The notes below the pieces were generated by a model that saw only the letters and a list, made by a program, of their open reading frames with translations, was not told the DNA's origin and did no database searches. From Trametes villosa (Eukaryota > Basidiomycota > Agaricomycetes > Polyporales > Polyporaceae): a stretch of 64,000 nt of DNA. The stretch covers positions 868,001 to 932,000 of the forward strand of contig PUDQ02000066.1 in the NCBI GenBank assembly GCA_002964805.2, read 5' to 3'. Made by a program: the position numbers and the translations under genes. The stretch's first letter is position 1; every line of letters starts with the position of its first letter. This document shows positions 23,514 to 35,387 of the stretch, in pieces.

Positions 23514-25888
23514 ATGACGCCTCTTCAGCAACTCCTGGCGGGCGCGATAGCACTTTATGTCGCGTTGCGCTTCCTACGCACGTTGCTCATGAGAACACCC
23601 GAGGACAACATACCCGGACCTACGTCTACATCCTATTTCACGGGTAGGTGCGCCCCACAACTAGGGTGCATACTCTCATTGCTCACCGTTGGTTTGCGGC
23701 GTAGGGCACACAGAAGAGCTGTTCGGGCCGGAACGATGGGAGCACGAGGAGAAATTTGTTAAAGAGTTCGGTAGACTGTTTCGAGTCTACGGACCGTTCA
23801 AGGTATTTCAACTGCCCTGGCTACTATGAGCATGTTTATTCATAATATCTATCCCAGACGAAGTGGTTGTACACCTTCGATCCCCGAGCGATGCACAACA
23901 TCTTCGTGAAAGACCAGGACGTCTTCGAGGAGAACGAAGTTCTGATCTCGTAAGTTCGTCGCAGCATGGATAAGCCGGTACTGACTACAGTTCAGGAGTT
24001 TTAATACCATCATAGGGCCGGGCCTGCTGGCCACGTTAGGTACCACATCCGTGTCCCGCGATGGTGAACAATATCCTTAATCACGTATGGTACATGCAGG
24101 CAGCCAGCATCGACGCCAGCGCAAGATGCTCAACCCGCTGTTCTCGTCAGCACATCTGCGGGAAATGACACCCATATTCAACGTGATAGCGGGCCGGGTG
24201 AGTACGGTCTTTTCCGATACTTGGGTTCCACTCACGAGCCGAGAATGGATGCAGCTCCAGGTTGCGCTCTCCTCTAGGGTCAAGTCCGGCACGCAAGAAA
24301 TAGATATGCTCAGCTGGATGAGCCGGACGGCGCTGGAGATCATCGGACAAGGTGGCCTAGGCACCTCGTTCGACCCTCTCACTCGGGACCTCCCCGACGA
24401 TTTCGCAGAGTCGGTGAAGGCCTACTTGTACGTTAGCCCTCTTTTCTCTAAGCGTCTTGATGGAGAGCTCGCTCACTAACGTTTCCGTCGGTAGCCCATC
24501 GCTGCAGCAGCTGGAGGTGTTCTTCCCGGTCTTGCCTTTGCTTCTGAAGATAGGGTCGGCGTCGTTCCGGCGGAAGGTAGTGAACCTAATACCGTATGCC
24601 AGCGTGCGACGCGTGGTACAGATCTCGGACACTCTGCACGCGCGCTCCTTGCAGATCTACAACGAGAAGAAGGCTGCGCTCGAGGCGGGCGACGAGGCGC
24701 TGAAGCACCAGATCAGCGAGGGGAAAGATATCATAAGCGTTCTCCGTACGTCACAATCCCCGTCCTACGTGACCCGTATCTCATCTTCTTGGCAATGATA
24801 GTGCGAGAGAATATGGTTGCCGCGGAACAAGATCGCCTCTCGTCGGAGGAGGTTGTCGCCCAAGTCTCGTGCGCTCGTTCTGTTTCATGGCATCTATACA
24901 GGCTGCTAATACGTTGGGACAGCACGCTTGTCCTCGCCGCGATGGATACGACCTCAAGTGCACTCGCCCGCACGCTGACACTCCTGTCTGAGCACCAAGA
25001 CGTCCAGCAGAAGCTACGAGACGAGATCATCCGAGCACGAGACGATGGCTCCGGCAAGCTGAGGGACCTCACTTACGATGAGGTCTTGACACTCCCGTAT
25101 CTGGAGGCCGTCTGCCGTGAGACACTTCGTCGGTCTGTGCCTCTCGGGACATCGTTCAAAGCCCGTCACTTACTTTCTCCGCGACTAGGTATCCTCCTAT
25201 CACCCATGCTCTACGCGAGTGCGTCCGTCCCTGCTCGCGTTTTCGTCATTGGCTGACATATCCTTGCTGAAATAGGGCCCTCAAGGACGCTACGCTTCCG
25301 CTTTCGGCCCCGATTCGAGGTGTGGACGGAACCCTAGTGCACTCGGTGCCGGTCACGAAGGGCACTTGGATCCTGGGCGACCTCCAGGGGAGCAACTGCA
25401 ACAAAGAAGTCTGGGGCGAGGACGCGGACGAGTGGAACCCCGAACGGTGGCTAAAGCCTCTCCACCGTACCGTCGAGGACGCGCACATCCCCGGCGTGTA
25501 TTCTCATTTGTGAGTGCTTATGATCATTTGCGCGATGTCTATTGCTCACCATCCGCGTGCTGGTGCAGAATGACTTTCGCAGGCGGTCCCCGGGCGTGCA
25601 TGTGAGTGCGGTTTCACGACCGCGCCAAACAGTGTTAACGTCGGGGTGCATAGTGGGTTCAAGTTCTCGCAGCTTGAAATGAGTGTGTCACCGCAGCATT
25701 TCTGACTGCTGGGTTTGCTTACTGAGGTTCAACGTCTCGCAGAAGTCGTCATCGCATCTATCCTGCCATCGCTGAAGTTCGAGCCCACCGGCAAGCCCGT
25801 CTACTGGCATTCCGCGGCCATCGCCTTCCCCTCCGTCGGGAAGGAAAGTAGGAAACCGGAGTTACCTCTCAAAGTGACAGCGGTGTGA
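23514..25888 (+). CDS. Cytochrome P450 monooxygenase (stand-alone copy)
   Basis: A microsomal P450 split into about 15 short exons. An N-terminal membrane anchor (LLAGAIALYVALRF) precedes a proline hinge (IPGPTS). Further landmarks are HRRQRKMLNP (C-helix), the I-helix LVLAAMDTTSSALA, and the K-helix ETLR, which is interrupted by an intron so that the spliced text reads ETLRRYPP. They continue with the PERF-type EWNPERW and the heme loop [17 protein letters not shown], assembled across two introns near 25570-25680. All key residues are present, including the Cys ligand and the ExxR pair, so the gene looks functional. It differs clearly from the four-gene array at 39-52 kb. It resembles agaricomycete CYP5150-type sequences, but that assignment is from memory. 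Substrate unknown. It converges on the J-domain gene with 46 bp between stops. Confidence 0.87.
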
Positions 25889-25934
25889 GGGAGGGTATGT
25901 GGACCGTGGCTCGGCGGTTCCTCACAAATATAAC

Positions 25935-26769
25935 CTATGTTTTGGGCTGCGAAGACGGACCCGCCTCCATAGACAATACACGAGCCTCGTTGGCGTCTAG
26001 GGACACGCGGGTATCTGTCCGAGTGCCTGGTCTCCGAGTACCCCTTGCCTCGGAGATCGCTTGCGCACGTGTGGAGTATGTCTGATAGACGAATAAGCCA
26101 ATCGTCTGCATCGAGTTCAACGTCAGTTTGCTCAAGGATGCACGGCTCGAGAACCAGACGCTTCGCGGACGTACCAGCAGAACCGCACCCAACATAAGCC
26201 GCTCTTTCCACCGTTCATCAAAGCCCACATCCAACTCGGCCCGCTTCCGCTGTCGGGCTCGCCACATAGCCGTACTCAGGTCGTGGTAGCTAGCGCGGGG
26301 AGCAGGAGCCGGCCCGTCTCCTGCATCCGAGCCATTCAGTGAAGAGGCAGGCTTTTTACCGGAGAGGACGGCGTAGGCCGCGGCGATGGCTTGAAAACGG
26401 GCATGTGCCGTGTCGGACGAGATACCCCCGGCGCGCGCTGAGGGTGAGTCCGGGTGGTATATCCGGACGAGATCGTAGTCTGCATGCCGCTTCGTCAGTG
26501 ATGTAGAGTACGGTTGAATGAGCTCTGCACGCACATCGCGCTTTCACGTCTGCTCGGGTCGCACTCTTCGAGAGATGGAAGATTTGATGAGGTGTAGGGT
26601 GTGCTGCTTTCGGGAATGGATACGGATTTGCGCTGGTAGATGCTGCTCTGCAGAAACGAGGTACACAAGCCACCCGCGCGCGACAAGAACCAGGAACTCC
26701 AACGTATGGCAAACAGCGCGTAGCCGGTATTCCCTGCACCCAGCAGGACCTGAGAATCTGAAGAGTCAT
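25935..26769 (-). CDS. J-domain (DnaJ-like) protein, mitochondrial-type with membrane segment
   Basis: Three exons (26769-26535, 26479-26175, 26105-25935) encode 236 residues. The N-terminus is rich in Arg, Cys and hydroxylated residues and low in acids, like a mitochondrial presequence. The J domain follows: PTPHQIFHLSKSATRADVKARYYDLVR, interrupted by intron 1, then the diagnostic YHPDS and FQAIAAAYAVLSG. The second intron (26174-26106, 69 bp) has no in-frame stop, but removing it joins LMLGAVLL to TIGLFVYQTYS into one membrane-spanning segment, which supports splicing. The family role is to recruit and stimulate Hsp70. The presequence-J domain-membrane anchor layout suggests a mitochondrial membrane co-chaperone. 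Confidence 0.8.
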
Positions 26770-27666
26770 TGCTAGATCACAAGCACAGATAAGCCTCAAG
26801 GTCGTAGAGTCAGTCGCTCGCAGCCGTGGTGGTGGTTGGAGGAGGGTAATTCTAGAAAGATTTTAGTGTTGGGAGGCCGCAGTAACCCAAGTGAATGCTC
26901 GTGATTTATTGGTTGTTACTCGATCAGTAATCCGCATCATTGTGAGATCAGTGCTGGTAGGTTTCTTGTAATACGTTACCTTGCTTGTCAAGGTTCCAGG
27001 GACCCCCAAAATGAAGCCGGTTTCGTGTACCCGATAATTCCCGATGACCTTTCCGTGCATGTCCGATGCTCGCGAGCCTCAGGAGTCAGCAGCGCCCGGA
27101 TCGGCGCTTTCCCTAAGTCTAGCGCCACCGTCCACGCTCAGTGCCCAGATGAACTCGTCAATAACTTCTGAGGCACGAATAAGCAAGCGCCAGGGATGAT
27201 TCAAAGCAGCTATGAGACGGTTCAGTGTGTAATTCCGATGAGAAACTGTAAGCCCCGACAAGCAAGGTTTTCGCCGACGCGCGCGGCGGCACTTCCCTAG
27301 TTGCTGAGCCTTAGCCCTCTTATAGCGTCTAGTCTATCCGGATTGTAACCGACTGCGACCGGCGCTTATACCGAGGAGCTTCTTGCCTTCGACCACTATC
27401 ATCCCGCACATTCTGGTCCCGGTCCTACTCTTTCCATCTACGAGACAAGATGGGTAGGGCGTATCCACTTGAACACCTAGCGCGCGCCACGGGTACGTAA
27501 AACTGTATGCACGTACAGCCTCATGACGGTACTTCCATGGCCTGTCAACGTCGTGCTACAGCTGGCGCCGGACAAGACTATATGTGCAGGCGGCATCTCT
27601 CCCCCTGGTGCCCTCTGCGATATTGTGCCTTACTTGCTAGTACTCTGCAGTCGGTCGCTTGCGCCT
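26770..27666. other. Spacer between J-domain and F-box genes
   Basis: A divergent intergenic region with promoters for both flanking genes. No domain-bearing frame, repeat or RNA gene is visible. Confidence 0.45.
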
Positions 27667-29005
27667 ATGGATACACTCCCGATAGAGGCGCTGCAGCGGA
27701 TCTTTCAGTTAACGTGCTGTGACGGAGGCTTTACAGGGATTTCGCTTTCGCTTACTTCCAAAGACATACGTGCTGTCGCGCGCACATCTCGGTTCCACTC
27801 CGTCTCTCTTTCCGCAAGCCCTAGGCGACTTGGGTCCTTCGTTAGCTTGTACGAGCGCGAATACCATGCCGAAGGCGTTCACAGGCCCCGGATTGCGCAT
27901 CTGCGTATAGCTTTCCCCCGGATCCGGGCGAGCAGCCCCTTCGAGGGCCAATGGGGAGGACGACAGCGTTCAATATCCCCTATCACGTCTGCGGGTTCGC
28001 GTTCGTCTTCAAGAGATCATGGCGACGCACCGTCCCGAGCTCGCTGCGCCGACGGTGAGTAATATCAGAACTCGCCGGGATTGTGGATACGACGTTTAAC
28101 GGGCGCACACTCATGAATGTACATAGAACGCGCGCGAGGGCGCCGTCCTCTGCCACTCTCATCTCTGGAATCCTCTACCAACCCCGCCAACTCGTCGGAT
28201 TACTCGCATTCTTTCTCTCAGAACGACCCTACCGCATATCAGACTTACGGGAAAGACGTTAGCACGCTTTTCCGGCTGTGCGCTCCCGATATCGTTACCC
28301 TCCTGATACAGTCGGGGTTCAGTTGCGGTGGCGATCTTCAGCTTCCGTTGTTCGAGAGCGGCTTTCCCGCCCTCCTTGAGCTCACTATGGTCGGTGTCAG
28401 AAATCCTGCGACTCTCTTCATCGACGACGCTATGGCTTTACCGCCTTTCCCTGCCCTGACACACTTGCACCTCGTCCCGGCGACTACCAGCTGGAATCTC
28501 AACCTACCGTTCTGGTGCGACGTCGCCCCCCGGGTCACACATCTGCGCGTATCGGGTGTCGACGGCCGCGATCACGTCCAGCAACTCGCACAAGCAGCCG
28601 GAGTTCATGCTGAGCCCCGCCTACGTCCGACTGTTCATTCATCCGGTATCACCCTCGGCACCCCGGTCCAATCGCCAGCCGAACTACCTCCACGAGCGTG
28701 CCCCAGCGTGCGCTGGCTTTTCCTGCAGCCGTGGAGCAGGGAGACGACGGACCTGGCCAGCTTAGTGGTCGCCGGTCTCCAGCAAATCGAAGAGGGCATA
28801 CGCGGCGCTGGGACGGAGTTGGAGACCATTCTGCTGGAAGGGCCGGAGAGCCTGTCGTATCGCAGGCAGGTGAGATGGAGTCGCAGGATGTGGGAAGAGC
28901 GGATAGAGGGCAAGGAGGCGTGCTGGTCTTTGACTGGTGTAAGTAACCGCCCCTTCTGAAAATTGGTCCGATCACTGATGTTCGCTCCGCACGCAGAAAC
29001 GATAG
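27667..29005 (+). CDS. F-box-like / leucine-rich-repeat-like protein
   Basis: Proposed exons 27667-28054, 28127-28938 and 28997-29005 encode 402 residues. It starts at MDTLPIEALQRIFQL, a typical F-box helix, followed by ISLSLTSKDIRAVAR. Later parts look like degenerate leucine-rich repeats (FPALLELTMVG, FPALTHLHLVP, VTHLRVSG), and the end (WEERIEGKEACW) is common in agaricomycete F-box proteins. The family role is substrate recognition in SCF ubiquitin ligases. The middle stretch around intron 1 (about 27960-28210) is Ser/Arg-rich and reads poorly as LRR, so a small frameshift or a misplaced intron is possible. It converges on the next gene with 74 bp between coding ends. Confidence 0.62.
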
Positions 29006-29079
29006 ACTGCTAATACTGTATAACATAAGTAACCCGGAATCGCATGAAATACATCCCCGCTCCCGCCGCTCTGTCATAA

Positions 29080-30317
29080 TCACGCTACACAGACCGACGT
29101 GAGCTGCAGATGATTGGACCGGGTCTCAAGATACTCACCATCGGCACGAGGAGCCTCGAAGGTGAGCTTCCTGTATTGGGCACCACTCCAGCCGTTGAAG
29201 ATGCTTAGGAACTTGTACGGGATCCTCTGCGAAGCCGTCGCGGGGTCGCTATCTTCGTCCGCAGTCGCGAGGTGTACGACGACTTTGTCGTCCACTACGG
29301 AGACGTCCCACGCCGAGAGGCCGTCCGGGCGCGCACCCCCCGCGTACTCGCCGAAGGCTTCGGCCGCGCCCTGGGCATCGCCTTCATTGAACTCGACCGT
29401 GGCCGTGAAGGCAGCGCCGCCTTCAGCCGCGTCGTCCTGCGCGCTGATGAGCCTCGCCATCTTGAGCAGCAGCGGCCGGCTCGGCCGCTCGACCGTGAAG
29501 AGGTTCGTCCGCGGATCGTACGCCGCAGAGAGACTGAACTTGTTGTCCAGAGACCATGCGCCCGTGCCCGGGCGCCCCGGGGTGCTGGCGTACGTGACGG
29601 CGCGAGATGCGATGCCGCCCGTGAAGTCCACCTTGGATGCACGTTCAGTCAGGCTAGCTGCGTAACGTGCGGGAGGGTAGAGCTCACCTCGATGGTGTTG
29701 CTGATGGACTCGGTGATGATGGTGCTCGTGACGTGCTGCGCGTCGAACCAGACCAGCACGCTCTCGACGGGCGTGAGGTTGATGGGGCCGGTGACGAGGG
29801 CGTGGGGGGTGACGAAGATGGGCGAGAAGTCGCCGGCGAGGTAGCCCATGACGCCGATGTTGAGCTCCGCGTACTGGTTGTCGACGGTGAACGTGCCGGA
29901 GGAGTTCGGCGCGCCGGTCGCGTTCCCCATGCTCCCGTTCTCGTCGAGCTTCGCGATCTGGCCTGTGTGGCGCCCGGGCGTGGTGAGCCATAGTACAGCA
30001 GAGTAAGCTGGCATGCTTACCAAACTTGATCTCAGGGGTCTCTGTCGAAGCGGTGACCAGGGCGCCGTTCGCGAAGGCCTCTGTCCCGAAAACCTGATAT
30101 CTGCTCGTCCATTGGAAGACGTTCCGCGCAAGGAAGCTAGAAACAAAGGAGGGTGAGTACTCCCGTATCGCACGTCCGATCGTACTAACCTGCCTCCTCT
30201 CCAGACGGTGTTATAGGTGTTGTTGACCTTCTTCGCGATGCACAGGTTGTAGCCGGCCTGCTTGAGAGCCTTGAGGTCGGCGGTAGCGATGCTGACGGTC
30301 AGAGTAAACGTCGACAT
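29080..30317 (-). CDS. Uncharacterised basidiomycete protein, paralogue A of divergent pair
   Basis: Exons 30317-30190, 30136-30021, 29962-29688 and 29631-29080 encode 356 residues. The N-terminus MSTFTLTVSIATADLKALKQ leads to GYNLCIAKKVNNTYN, shared with the neighbour at 31452. There follow a beta-rich region (FQWTSRYQVFGT, then VLVWFDAQ and ITESISNTIEVDFTG) and one copy of a C-terminal alpha/beta module (TATVEFNEGDAQGAAEAF ... YKFLSIFNGW). Exons 2 and 3 are 116 and 275 nt, identical to those of the paralogue. There is no signal peptide, so it is probably cytosolic. I know this type from other agaricomycetes only as hypothetical proteins. The C-terminus is uncertain: GTGAGT near 29143 could be a donor, but the nearest acceptor would leave a 35-nt intron, so the simple read-through model is given. 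Confidence 0.68.
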
Positions 30318-31451
30318 GGTGCTATATCGAGGGCTAGATGGCTGAGGTGTAGATGGGGTGATGCTGTCAGGGGTGGGTCTCTTCTCTTCTGCCTTTTATA
30401 TGCCTAGTCTGCTTGTGTGCTAACCCATACTTCTCGACAGAGAGCGCATACATCTCCCCAGCGGGCCTCTCCTTTCGCCGAAAGGCTGCGCTGGATGCTG
30501 CGGGCAGAAGCCTGTCGCTCTGTGCCCGGCATCGGCAGCCTCAAACACTCCAGGCAATATGCGCCGGTCCCACTAGCGTCGGCCGTGGACAATGTCAAGG
30601 GACGAGTGTGCGAAGGCCGTAGTCGATGGTACGTGTCGCGATCAGTGTACCTCTCGGAAAGCCATCATGCTAATTGCAGCCGTGGAGGAATCCGGCGTTA
30701 GCGGACAGATGTACGGGCTCTGGAAGGCTTCTTGACGCCGCGAACGATGCACGAACACTGTTGAGCCTTCTTCGGCGAGTAGCTGAGCCAAACATAGCTT
30801 GAAACCGGTGGAGAGGTACGCAAATGACACGAGCCTCTGTAGGACAGAGCGCGCCTGCAACGTCTGGTGTCAGCCCTCGCGCGTATACTGTGAGTCTTTC
30901 AACAGCATACTCTCACGATTGCCAGTCGCACGTTTGCGCGCAGCTCGACTCCTCCGCCCTTCGCTTCAGACAGCAACTTCACGTGTACGCATCCGGATTA
31001 GCCTAAAACGAAGCAATGGGTGCCGGTCTCAGGATGCGGGAGCCTTCGTCCAAGTCTTCCTATGTTTGGGAAGTCGTGCCTGCCCGGGAGCTCTCGATGT
31101 TCAACCATGGTGCTTCGCTCACATGGCCAACCCCCCTGAATTGATCTGTCCGGAGCAGCAGCCACCGATCGGGTGACAATCCTTCCCCGGTCCCAACACC
31201 GGACACGCCGATGTAGCTTGCACTGCCCCCGTTCCCCCACTAGACGTGTCGAAGAAGCGCAGACGGAGAATCGAGCGTCTTTGAGAATTCGTAACACCTT
31301 GTGGCTCGCGCGAGTTTCCAGCTAGTAGTTTGTTCTGCTCCGGTGCGCGAGCGGGCTTGGTACAAAAGGGACAGCGAGTTGCGGCAGAGGGTACTCGTCT
31401 CCTCATCGAATTTAACCCTCCAGCTCTACGATCACGTATCATACTCTCAAC
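30318..31451. promoter_or_regulatory. Shared divergent promoter of the paralogue pair
   Basis: A 1,134-bp region separates the two start codons. A TATAAAA element for the minus-strand gene lies at 30394-30400, about 80 bp upstream of its ATG. No equally good TATA was found for the plus-strand gene; AT-rich TTTAA near 31409 is a weak candidate. No other gene is evident inside. Confidence 0.5.
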
Positions 31452-33051
31452 ATGGACTTCACCCTCTCAGTCAACATCGACACCGCGATTCTTCCGACCT
31501 TGATCGACGCCGGCTACCAGCTCTGTATCGCCAAGAAGGTCAATAACCAGTACACCGTAGTCTGGCAAGGCAGCAAGTACGTTCACTTTCGTTCTACCGC
31601 CCGCCGCTCAGACTCTCAAGTATCGTCCATAGCGTACTTCCCTTCAACCAGTTCACCTGGTCGTCGAAGTATCAAGTCTTCGGCTCCGTCGCGTTCAAGA
31701 CCGGGGCGATTGTCAAGGCTACGACGAATGTCCAGAATATCCAGTCAGGTCCGTGTGTGTATTTGCCTCCGCGCTGATATGATGCTCATGAGAGTAACGC
31801 AGGCCAAACCGCTACGCTGGATCAGTACGGCATCATGCGTCCTGCCGCAGGCAGGTCAGACGACAGCGGAGAATTCACGGTCCAGAACAACTACGGTCTC
31901 ATCAGTCTCGGCGTTAACTCCTACGTCAATGGGGATTACGCCCCTTCATACGTTTCCGCGAACCCAGTCGTCGCCGGACCGACAATCCTCGAGCCGATCG
32001 AAACCGTCCTGGTGTGGTTCGACACCCAGGTCACCACTGGTACCATGATCCTGAACGCCTCCAGCCAAGCTATCGAAGTACGTCCCTCAGCTTCCCTACG
32101 CCTCCCCGAGGGGAGATGAAACGCTCTCTTTTAGGTCGATTTCACGGGCATACCATCCCACACTCTGTTGTACAGGACTCCCGACGGTGCCCCTGCGGGA
32201 CGGGGTGTCTGGTACCTGGACAGCGACCAGGCATTGCTGCCGATGACATACCACCTCGAATCCAACAGTTTCTCTATCCCCGAGCCGGACGACGGCCAGC
32301 TCGCGCTCATGACGGAGCATCTCAACTCGCGTCCGCGTCACCGCCATCGCACCGGGTTCACCACTCCTGTCGTCGCCGCGGCGGAGTACGAGTCAGAGGA
32401 AGAAGCCGTGCGGTTCAAGGAATACGTCACCGCCCGCCGGCCGAAGGGGTTCGCACTGTGGGAGGTGTCGCAGTTAGGCTGTACCGTCTCTGTGAAGATG
32501 GAAGTCGATGTCGCTATCGGCGAAGAGGCCTCGGTGCGCGGCGCCATGGACAAGTATCTGGAGATACTGTACGGGTTCGATGGGCCCAGGTACAAGGCTC
32601 TGGTTACTACGGTTAAGGGTCGTCGCGGTGCGTGCAGATTCAGCGCGCACCCTGGACACTGCACTGACGTGACCGTGTTTGCAGAACCCTTCCCTGTCCC
32701 CCCGCGGGAGCCCCAGCGGGACGTCACTACGGGTACCGCCATCGTGCGCTTCAACAAGGACCGCGAGGCCGCTGCGTTTGCCAAACAGGTGAACGACGCG
32801 ACCTCGCGCGGGATCAAATTCGAGGCGACCGCGCGCGGCCACACCGTCACCATCAAGTTCGAGACGAAGGGCTACAAGGACGGCGCTCACAAGCGCGTCA
32901 ACCAGGCGTACGATGCCGCCATTGCCGCCTTCGAGTACCTCCCCGGCGGCGCGGAGCCAGTTTACAAGGGGCCCATCGTGTGGGGTATGTGCGCGCCGTG
33001 ATACTCGTGCGCGAAGCCGTCTAACGTGCTATGCTCTTCCTAGACCAGTGA
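31452..33051 (+). CDS. Uncharacterised basidiomycete protein, paralogue B of divergent pair
   Basis: Exons 31452-31576, 31633-31748, 31803-32077, 32135-32627, 32685-32984 and 33044-33051 encode 438 residues. The N-terminal half matches paralogue A block by block: LTLSV-type start, GYQLCIAKKVNNQY, FTWSSKYQVFGS, VLVWFDTQ, SSQAIEVDFTG. The C-terminal half contains two copies of the alpha/beta module found once in A: AAEYESEEEAVRFKEYV ... YLEILYGFDG, then AIVRFNKDREAAAFAKQV ... FEYLPGG. The 57-bp intron at 32628-32684 is a multiple of three without stops, so its retention would also give an open product. No signal peptide or known catalytic motif. Function unknown; the beta-rich N-terminal part could be a lectin-like or binding fold, which is only a guess. 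Confidence 0.75.
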
Positions 33052-33338
33052 ATACTAGTACCCTGTACTTGCACGCACCCCGCACCAAGCACCAAGCTAG
33101 TGGTACCAGGATGTATGTTGATAAGCTGCTCGTATAGCATTGCTACGATGTTCGCGACATAGCGCGCCATAATACCCAGAGGAGAGGCTCTTGCCCGGCA
33201 TTCCCACCGCGTAGCGCTAGTAGCGATTAAGGTTGAATCGGCGACGTCAAGCGATACTCTTCCTTCATCCCGCTCAAGACGTAACAGCCCCCCATTCGAC
33301 AGAGCGATCCGTCAAAGTACTCCCCGACCTCTTCAATC

Positions 33339-35211
33339 ATGCCCAGCCCGATACTCGACCTTCCGGAAGAACTTCAGATCCGCATCATCGGCGCATTGGA
33401 TGCGAGCAGCATTCTATCGTGCAGGGAGGCGAGTCATGCCCCCACCCACAACTTCGCCAATATTGCATGTCCTGACACTCCCTCCCGTCCACGGACAGGC
33501 TTGCCGCGCGTTCGAGGATTTGATCGACCACACTGTCGAACTGCAATACCAGCTGGAACTCGCTCGGGCGGGCATGATAGATGGGCCACCGGGCAGTGCG
33601 TCTACACGCGAGCGACTAGACGCGCTTCGCTCGTACCAAGCGAAGAGAACAGCCGGGGGCACGGAGTACCCCGTTGAATACATCGAGCACGCATTGGAAA
33701 ATGGCAGACTTCCGTCATGGCGAGCGACTCCAGAGGGGCTCGCTCTCTTCTCATTCTACGGGAACAAGCCCGCGGCCAGGTTGCAGGTTGACATTCCCGC
33801 CCGGCCGTTCTCCGGGGTCGCACGCGCGACGCGGACATTCTCGGGCTGGAACGCGCAGATTTGCTACGGGGCAGATACCACCCCGGGCCTCGCGGGAAGC
33901 GCCTTTAGGGCATTCGACCTCGCTCAGGATCTATTCGTCCGTTCGTATAACGAACCTATATCGGAATTGTGAGTTCCATTGGCTCTTCATCATAACGGAG
34001 CGACGGTCCCAGCATACTCTTCAGGGTTCCATCGACGCCAGGAGAGCGCGGCGTGTATCCAGTGTGCGCCTTCGCCTCTCCGGAGAACGGATTTGCCCCA
34101 CATCCATCTGCTACGCGCCCCGTAGTGAGGCTATCCTATCCTCTTCCCGTTCAGCATAGCCATCGATGTTCCCATCAACTGCAAATCCTCGGGGATTTGG
34201 TGGCGTGGAGTATCATCTACCTCGACGACCGGGGGAACCTCATGAAAACCGACATGCTAGTCATCAACTGGAAAACTGGAGTCATCGTATGGGTGCGTCC
34301 TGGTATGAGTCGGTATCAGAAGCTATTCTTGACGTACTTTTATTCAGTACGTACGAGGGGGAATCTGGAGAACGAAGCGGGCCTTGGTTGCCGCCTCACT
34401 CCTCGTCCTGATCGAGCCCGGCATCGATGTCCTGCAGCTTCACAAGTTCGATCCTTCAGCGTGTGAAGATACCCCTCCCTTCGACAACCCGAGACATCGT
34501 GCATGCAGACTCCTGGATCTCCCGGAACGTACAGACGGAAAGAATGCAACACAACCGCCACTAGAATTCGTGGTTTGGAACCCCTCCGTTCGGCCTCCTT
34601 TCGGATTCCGGCCGCTGTTCCTCCCCGATCCCGTAACGGCAGTCCTCGGGATCAACATTGTCTTTTCAGTCATGTGCTCCATGCAAGCGTATGGCGAAGA
34701 CATACCCCATAGGGTGCGACTCATAGAAACATACGCGCTCCTCATACCTCTGCAGACGTTACGCGATGCCGCGTCCGCGGGGTCTGCGCTTCTCGGAGGA
34801 GCGAACTCCACGGTGGCGGCAGCCTCATGTCAAAGCGACTATGGCCAACCGATTCCATGGGACCAATGGGGGCCCCGTGGAACGCGCATGGTCTCCGCAA
34901 TCCTCGGTACCCTAGGATGCCAGGCACTCAGCATCTTCGACTACCAGCTCGAACCCGGAGCCTACCACGAAGCACTCATATACGAGCTCCTAGAGCGCCC
35001 CCGCTCTTTCCAACCGGAGGGGAGATGCTCAGACGCGTCGACTGAAGCCTCGACAGTTCATGCCAGCGGATTCAAGCACCCGGTCTGCACCTCATGCCCG
35101 ATGCGCACGACCAAGATTATGGTCCCCAATTGCGACCCGGCCGGCCGCGTATATCGAGGCGTTGACATATCGCTGGCGCATGAAGGATTAGTAGCTCTGG
35201 TAGGCCACTGA
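33339..35211 (+). CDS. F-box protein
   Basis: Exons 33339-33428, 33499-33968, 34025-34292 and 34348-35211 encode 563 residues. The F-box spans the first intron: LDLPEELQIRIIGALDASS then ILSCREACRAFEDLI. The following block (TVELQYQLELARAGMIDGPPGS, STRERLDALRSYQ) is characteristic of a large agaricomycete F-box family with a C-terminal beta-propeller-like region; here WSIIYLDDRGNL and VINWKTG resemble such repeats. Intron 1 (33429-33498) has a GC rather than GT donor (GCGAGT), but both flanking exons match the family exactly, so splicing there is well supported. The expected role is SCF substrate recognition. Confidence 0.78.
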
Positions 35212-35387
35212 AGGTGTGGCTCTGAGGTGGGTGCTGCCATTCCTCCTACCTCCGTCATCCAAGTCCACGAGCGCTGACATTCGCCAGGTGACGGAAGGGG
35301 ATATAACCGTATTCAATAGAGTCTCCTCCACGCATACCTTCCAGTAGTACTTCGAGACGTCGTAGCAGGCGGTCCGTTAGTAACTAA

